A stretch of DNA of 64,000 nucleotides from Eubacterium sp. (GTDB taxonomy: Bacteria > Bacillota > Clostridia > Lachnospirales > Lachnospiraceae), in assembly GCA_017433615.1 (NCBI GenBank), contig JAFRGW010000034.1:1-64000 (forward strand). Reading direction: 5' to 3'. Position 1 is the first letter of the stretch. Every line of letters begins with the position of its first letter. The notes under the pieces were generated by a model. The model saw only the letters and a program-made list of their open reading frames with translations, did not search any database and was not told the origin of the DNA. The position numbers and the translations under genes were made by a program. This document shows positions 60,378-64,000 of the stretch, in pieces.

Positions 60378-60464
60378 GACAGGGGCATTACGCGACCCGG
60401 CAGGCAGATGAGTCATTGGAGAACGCGGCGACAGGGGCATCACGCGGCCCGGCAGGCAGATGAG
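60378..60464. repeat. Two-copy 35-bp direct repeat between membrane-protein and DUF4097 genes
   Basis: Copies at 60378-60412 and 60430-60464 (period 52) share GACAGGGGCATYACGCGRCCCGGCAGGCAGATGAG. They fill most of the 143-bp spacer. Confidence 0.85.
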
Positions 60465-60502
60465 ATGCCGCAGGATATTTACAGAGCGAGGAGGCAGGCG
60501 TC

Positions 60503-61321
60503 ATGAAAAAGAACATTTATCTTATCATCATCACCCTGATAACCATAGGCTGTATCATTGGCGGGATGCTGTATCACACCGGCGGCTTTTCAGGGATGCG
60601 GCTGGACAAGAGTATTACCCGTAAAACGGAAACGATCTTTCAGCAGGATGGAGAAGTAACAGCAGTTGCAGTGGATTCTGAAGTGATGGATGTAAGATTC
60701 CGTACGGGAGAGAAGCTGGAAATTGCATATGGGGGAAATGAAAATCTGAAACCCGAAATTTCGCTGGACAACGGGACGCTGACGATCACGCAGCGCGGCA
60801 AAGCCGGAAACCATTTTAATCTCTTCGGATTCGGGAAAAACGGCGCAAAGCTGGACGTGACGCTTCCTTCCGGTACAAAGCTGGAGAAATTCGCCAGCCG
60901 GATTGATGTGTGCGACATGGAAATCGCACAGCTTGCAGCTGCGGAAGCGGTAATCAGCGGAAATACCGGTGATATCGATATAACGGATGCGGCGTTTGGT
61001 TCCACGGAAATCACACTGAATACAGGAGATCTCAATGTGAATGATTCAGCGCTCGGCAGCGGAACGATCACATTGGATACAGGTGACATCGATGTGAAGC
61101 GCAGCGCATTCGCTGACCTGCGGGTGAGCGCCGGCATGGGGGATGTCGAAGTGGAACTTGCTGATGAGAGAAGCAGGTACGCAATTGATCTTTCGACAGA
61201 TCTCGGTGAAGTTGAGATCTTCGGAAATGATGAGGGAAGAAGCTACTCGCAGCAGAGCAGCGAGAGCGGAGGCCCGTCATTGACAGTGACGAATCATGTC
61301 GGAGATATTGAAGTGAAATGA
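60503..61321 (+). CDS. DUF4097 beta-strand repeat protein, membrane-anchored
   Basis: A 272-residue protein with one N-terminal span (about 5-24) and an outside beta-solenoid typical of DUF4097: repeated strand units such as ISGNTGDIDITDAAFG, ITLNTGDLNVNDSALG, ITLDTGDIDVKRSAF and VSAGMGDVEVELAD (residues about 150-225). Family members are toast_rack-like cell-surface sensors or scaffolds. It ends the PadR operon; a terminator follows at 61336. Good site GAGGAGGCAG upstream of the ATG. Confidence 0.9.
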   Translation: MKKNIYLIIITLITIGCIIGGMLYHTGGFSGMRLDKSITRKTETIFQQDGEVTAVAVDSEVMDVRFRTGEKLEIAYGGNENLKPEISLDNGTLTITQRGKAGNHFNLFGFGKNGAKLDVTLPSGTKLEKFASRIDVCDMEIAQLAAAEAVISGNTGDIDITDAAFGSTEITLNTGDLNVNDSALGSGTITLDTGDIDVKRSAFADLRVSAGMGDVEVELADERSRYAIDLSTDLGEVEIFGNDEGRSYSQQSSESGGPSLTVTNHVGDIEVK

Positions 61322-61335
61322 TTGAAGAGCTATTT

Positions 61336-61390
61336 AAAAATACCATCGCAGAGGGATTTCAAATGATCCCGGCGGTGGTATTTTTGTTTT
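61336..61390 (+). terminator. Rho-independent terminator of the PadR operon
   Basis: AAAAATACCATCGC pairs with GGCGGTGGTATTTTT (G-T tolerant), followed by TTTTTGTTTT. Confidence 0.85.
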
Positions 61391-61443
61391 TGATTTATCT
61401 TCTGTAATCTTCTGTAAAAGATCTTACTTATGCAAAGATCTGA

Positions 61444-61572
61444 TCAGTCATCCCGGTCGTCCGGTTTGTCAAATCCGGATACAGCGGAAACAGCAGAGAT
61501 GATTGCAATCAGCACTGCGAACAGCGCCATAAACCCAAATACACAAAGTCCGACAATTGCTCCGATCGGCAT
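61444..61572 (-). CDS. Small single-span membrane protein (42 residues)
   Basis: On the minus strand, TGGAGG lies 7 bases before ATG (61572) and the frame encodes 42 residues: MPIGAIVGLCVFGFMALF, a hydrophobic run to about residue 31, and a charged tail DKPDDRDD. This is a plausible one-pass small protein with a strong ribosome site. It is 118 bp downstream of the DUF1638 gene on the same strand. Function unknown. Confidence 0.65.
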   Translation of the reverse strand: MPIGAIVGLCVFGFMALFAVLIAIISAVSAVSGFDKPDDRDD

Positions 61573-61690
61573 ATTCAGAACCTCCAGTTATCTGTGCGAG
61601 AGTATTCAGCAACTAATAATAAATATAAATGATTTTGCTGACGATTTCAAGTGGCTGTATCACAGGAAAACTGTGCAGAACCGGGCAGGA

Positions 61691-62476
61691 TTACGCGGAG
61701 AATCCCGGCGCCGGCACTTTCTTGATGACGTCAGCATCATAGGACGGTGCGGCCATCTCGCCAGGCTCCAGAATCAGGAAATCATTTTCGTTCCAGTCGC
61801 CGGCGATCATTTTCTCCATGAGGCTCATGTCGCCGTCGAGCTCGCTGTATTCCCAGCCGAGATAATCTGCGGCTTTCTTTGTGAGTTCCGCATAGCGGGG
61901 CTTATCCAGATAAGGCATTTTGATGTAGGCGTTTGCGTGATAATTCTTCAGGCCGCCCAGTTCTTCGATCAGGAAATCGATCGTGTCCTCGTCGTAGTCC
62001 ATGTCGGCATAGTACTTCCGCAGCCGGTTTGTCCGTTCCTCGCCGTGCATATCGGACTGATCGATCCAGCCCGCCGTGTACCAGAAGCAGCCCGGCATGT
62101 CATTGAAGACCTTGGCGTAGCGCTCCTTTGAGCCGAGGAACAATGTAATACAGTCGTGCGCCTTCGGAATAATGATGCGGTGTTTGCGCGCAAAGACGCC
62201 GGTGATCGCATTGGAGCACAGGCCGTAGCCGAGCAGGATGGCTTCAAAATCATCCGGCACACCGCCGCCGGCGCCGGTTTCCACAACCGGGTTGGTATAG
62301 GGATCTTCCCCGGACTCGATGGCATCGATTTCTTTCTGCAGGATCGGCGGAAGCTGTTCCGGCCGGTCATGATAACCCTGCCGCATCCAGGTAATGTCAA
62401 CCACATTGTCGGACAGCGCACACAGATAAGACAATTCCCTTGTCAGTACTTTACAGGCAATCAATTTCAGGCGCAT
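61691..62476 (-). CDS. DUF1638 family protein
   Basis: A 261-residue soluble protein matching DUF1638: N-terminal LIACKVLTRELSYLC, then ILLGYGLCSNAITGV near residue 80, IIPKAHDCITLFLGSKERY near 102 and PGCFWYTAGWID near 128. Several conserved Cys and His residues suggest a metal site, possibly linked to corrinoid methyl-transfer systems where the family often occurs, but nothing of that kind is visible here. AAGGAGG lies 7 bases upstream of the ATG. Confidence 0.9.
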   Translation of the reverse strand: MRLKLIACKVLTRELSYLCALSDNVVDITWMRQGYHDRPEQLPPILQKEIDAIESGEDPYTNPVVETGAGGGVPDDFEAILLGYGLCSNAITGVFARKHRIIIPKAHDCITLFLGSKERYAKVFNDMPGCFWYTAGWIDQSDMHGEERTNRLRKYYADMDYDEDTIDFLIEELGGLKNYHANAYIKMPYLDKPRYAELTKKAADYLGWEYSELDGDMSLMEKMIAGDWNENDFLILEPGEMAAPSYDADVIKKVPAPGFSA

Positions 62477-62599
62477 AGGTAATCCTCCTTCAGAATCAGA
62501 CCGTTATTCGGGCGCAGGCATAATCCTCCCACTGAACCGGTTTTTATAGAAACTACAATAAAATCACGCATCATTTCTGTCAACCGGAATAATTTGCTG

Positions 62600-62627
62600 T
62601 TCTCAAATGCAGGAAAAATGCTATAAT
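62600..62627 (+). promoter_or_regulatory. Putative promoter of the trpB-like gene
   Basis: TTCTCA at 62600-62605, 16-base spacer, perfect TATAAT at 62622-62627. The leader of about 80 bases shows no T-box. Confidence 0.55.
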
Positions 62628-62712
62628 CATAGGGATTTATTCTACTTCGATAAATTCACAGGCGTTTCTTTACCTGCGGTGAAGGACTAATATCAGAAAG
62701 GCGGACAGCATC

Positions 62713-63969
62713 GTGAATAAATACAGAGACTATGATAATTATCTGAAGGAGTATCCGGACAGCAAAGGGTATTTTGGAAAATATGGCGGCAACTATCTGG
62801 AGGATCCGGAACTGATCAAGGCGTTTAACGAATATGCGGAAGCATACAATACAATTGCGCAGTCCGCGCAGTTTATTGCAGAACTGCGGCGCATTCGCCG
62901 GGATTTTCAGGGACGGCCGACACCGGTTTATCACTGTCAGAATCTGTCCAACCTGCTCGGGAGAACACAGATTTATCTGAAGCGTGAAGACCTGAACCAC
63001 ACCGGCGCACACAAGCTGAACCACTGCATGGGCGAGGGCCTTCTTGCGAAATACATGGGTAAGAAGAAGCTGATCGCTGAAACAGGCGCGGGCCAGCACG
63101 GCGTGGCACTCGCGACAGCGGCTGCATACTTCGGCATGGAATGTGATATTTACATGGGTGAAGTAGATATTGCGAAGCAGGCGCCGAACGTCACCCGCAT
63201 GAAGATGCTCGGGGCAAATGTTGTTCCGGTCAGCTTTGGTCTGAAAACACTGAAGGAAGCAGTCGATGCGGCATTTATGGCATACGCGAAAGAATATAAA
63301 GATGCGGTTTACTGCATCGGCACAGCCGCCGGCCCGCATCCGTTCCCGCTGATGGTGCGCGACTTCCAGTTCTGCATCGGCGAAGAGGCGAAATCACAGT
63401 TTGTCGAGCAGACAGGACATCTGCCGGATCAGGTCGTCGCCTGCGTCGGCGGCGGCTCCAATTCGATCGGCATGTTCACGCCGTTCCTGGCAGATCCCGT
63501 AGAGCTGGTCGGCGTTGAGCCGCTCGGACGCGGCCCGAAGCTCGGCGACCACGCGGCATCCATCACATATGGCAAAGAAGGCGTCATGCACGGATTCAAC
63601 AGCATCATGCTGGCCGATGAAAACGGCGATCCGGCACCGGTTTATTCCAATGCCAGCGGCCTGGATTACCCGGCAGCGGGACCGGAACACTGCATGCTGC
63701 ATGACATGGGCCGTATCAATTACACGACGATCAGTGACGAGGAGGCCATTGAGGCGCTGTTTCTGCTGTCGCGCCACGAGGGAATCATTCCGGCGATCGA
63801 GAGTTCGCATGCACTTGCCTATGCGATCAAGATTGCCCGCACCGGCATGACCGGATCCGTTCTGGTGAACCTGTCCGGCCGCGGCGACAAGGACCTTGAC
63901 TTTGTCGTGGAGCACTACGGCTACGGCGAGGATTTCCTGAAGAAAATGGAGGAGAAGAGGAATGCTTGA
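62713..63969 (+). CDS. Tryptophan synthase beta chain-like PLP enzyme (divergent TrpB)
   Basis: A 418-residue fold-type II PLP enzyme with GTG start. TrpB landmarks: [17 protein letters not shown] with the PLP Lys at about residue 101, [16 protein letters not shown] near 117 with the catalytic Glu, [17 protein letters not shown] near 241 and the C-terminal LSGRGDKD. It differs from standard TrpB at HKLNH (usually HKINN) and [19 protein letters not shown] (usually ERQALNVFRM), and no trpA or other trp genes adjoin it. It may use indole or a related nucleophile alone. It overlaps the next gene by eight bases. Confidence 0.85.
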   Translation: MNKYRDYDNYLKEYPDSKGYFGKYGGNYLEDPELIKAFNEYAEAYNTIAQSAQFIAELRRIRRDFQGRPTPVYHCQNLSNLLGRTQIYLKREDLNHTGAHKLNHCMGEGLLAKYMGKKKLIAETGAGQHGVALATAAAYFGMECDIYMGEVDIAKQAPNVTRMKMLGANVVPVSFGLKTLKEAVDAAFMAYAKEYKDAVYCIGTAAGPHPFPLMVRDFQFCIGEEAKSQFVEQTGHLPDQVVACVGGGSNSIGMFTPFLADPVELVGVEPLGRGPKLGDHAASITYGKEGVMHGFNSIMLADENGDPAPVYSNASGLDYPAAGPEHCMLHDMGRINYTTISDEEAIEALFLLSRHEGIIPAIESSHALAYAIKIARTGMTGSVLVNLSGRGDKDLDFVVEHYGYGEDFLKKMEEKRNA

Positions 63970-64000
63970 GCTGCTGCTGTCACAGTATGAATTTCAGTTC
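63962..64000 (+). CDS. Start of a further gene, cut by the window end
   Basis: ATG at 63962 follows GGAGGAGAAGAGG and opens a frame of 13 codons ([13 protein letters not shown]) to the window edge, overlapping the trpB-like stop. The hydrophobic start hints at a membrane protein such as an ABC permease, but too little is visible to name it. Confidence 0.5.
   Translation, partial: MLELLLSQYEFQF

Overview
The window looks like a chromosomal segment of a Lachnospiraceae-type (Clostridia, cluster XIVa) anaerobe. Evidence: moderate GC, strong AGGAGG ribosome sites, GTG/TTG starts, an electron-bifurcating [FeFe] hydrogenase operon, YesM/YesN-type two-component systems, many solute-binding lipoproteins and many DUF families common in gut Firmicutes. 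No phage, plasmid, IS transposase or CRISPR array is visible. The window starts inside one gene and ends 39 bases into another.

Layout. 1-6459: an AfuABC/FbpABC-type ABC importer (lipoprotein, fused permease, TOBE ATPase) followed by a PHP-domain phosphoesterase and a PfkB kinase, preceded by the end of an EEP-family phosphatase/nuclease; together they suggest uptake and trimming of an organophosphate. 6622-9730: CPA2 antiporter with an MgtC-like protein, an MgtC remnant and a YjbQ protein. 9986-14097: hydrogenase HydC-HydB-HydA. 14453-19965: PucR/CdaR-type regulator, then SGNH / DUF4358 / MBOAT / DHHW genes, an extracellular polymer O-acylation set. 20166-23404: ECF S-component divergent from an atypical MocR regulator, then mutY. 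23405-24660: a protein-less block carrying a consensus promoter, about 970 nt of structured sequence and an intrinsic terminator, interpreted as a giant non-coding RNA. 24664-31939: orphan sugar-binding lipoprotein, large membrane-anchored unknown protein, asnS, DUF975 protein, PPP phosphatase. 32173-42712: a myo-inositol-type locus: iolG-like dehydrogenase, YesM kinase, sensor binding protein, YesN regulator, ribose-type ABC importer and iolE-like dehydratase. 42883-45668: radical SAM/SPASM protein translationally coupled to a membrane protein ending in a Ser/His-rich and Cys-Ala-Ser repeat tail, a likely unusual modification system. 45671-64000: MGMT-like protein, hybrid histidine kinase, VWA protein, tRNA-Ser, EamA transporter, BMP lipoprotein, fumC, GNAT, NUDIX, glf, HAD, a PadR/DUF1700-like/DUF4097 envelope operon, a 42-residue membrane protein, DUF1638 and a trpB-like gene.

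Two things stand out: the candidate giant RNA at 23561-24527 and the radical SAM plus Cys-repeat-tail pair at 42883-45668. A third theme is an unusual density of minisatellites (periods of 30 to 76 bp) at gene ends and in leaders, plus two families of short interspersed palindromic repeats, several of which change reading-frame ends. All assignments come from reading the sequence and family knowledge; no database search was run.
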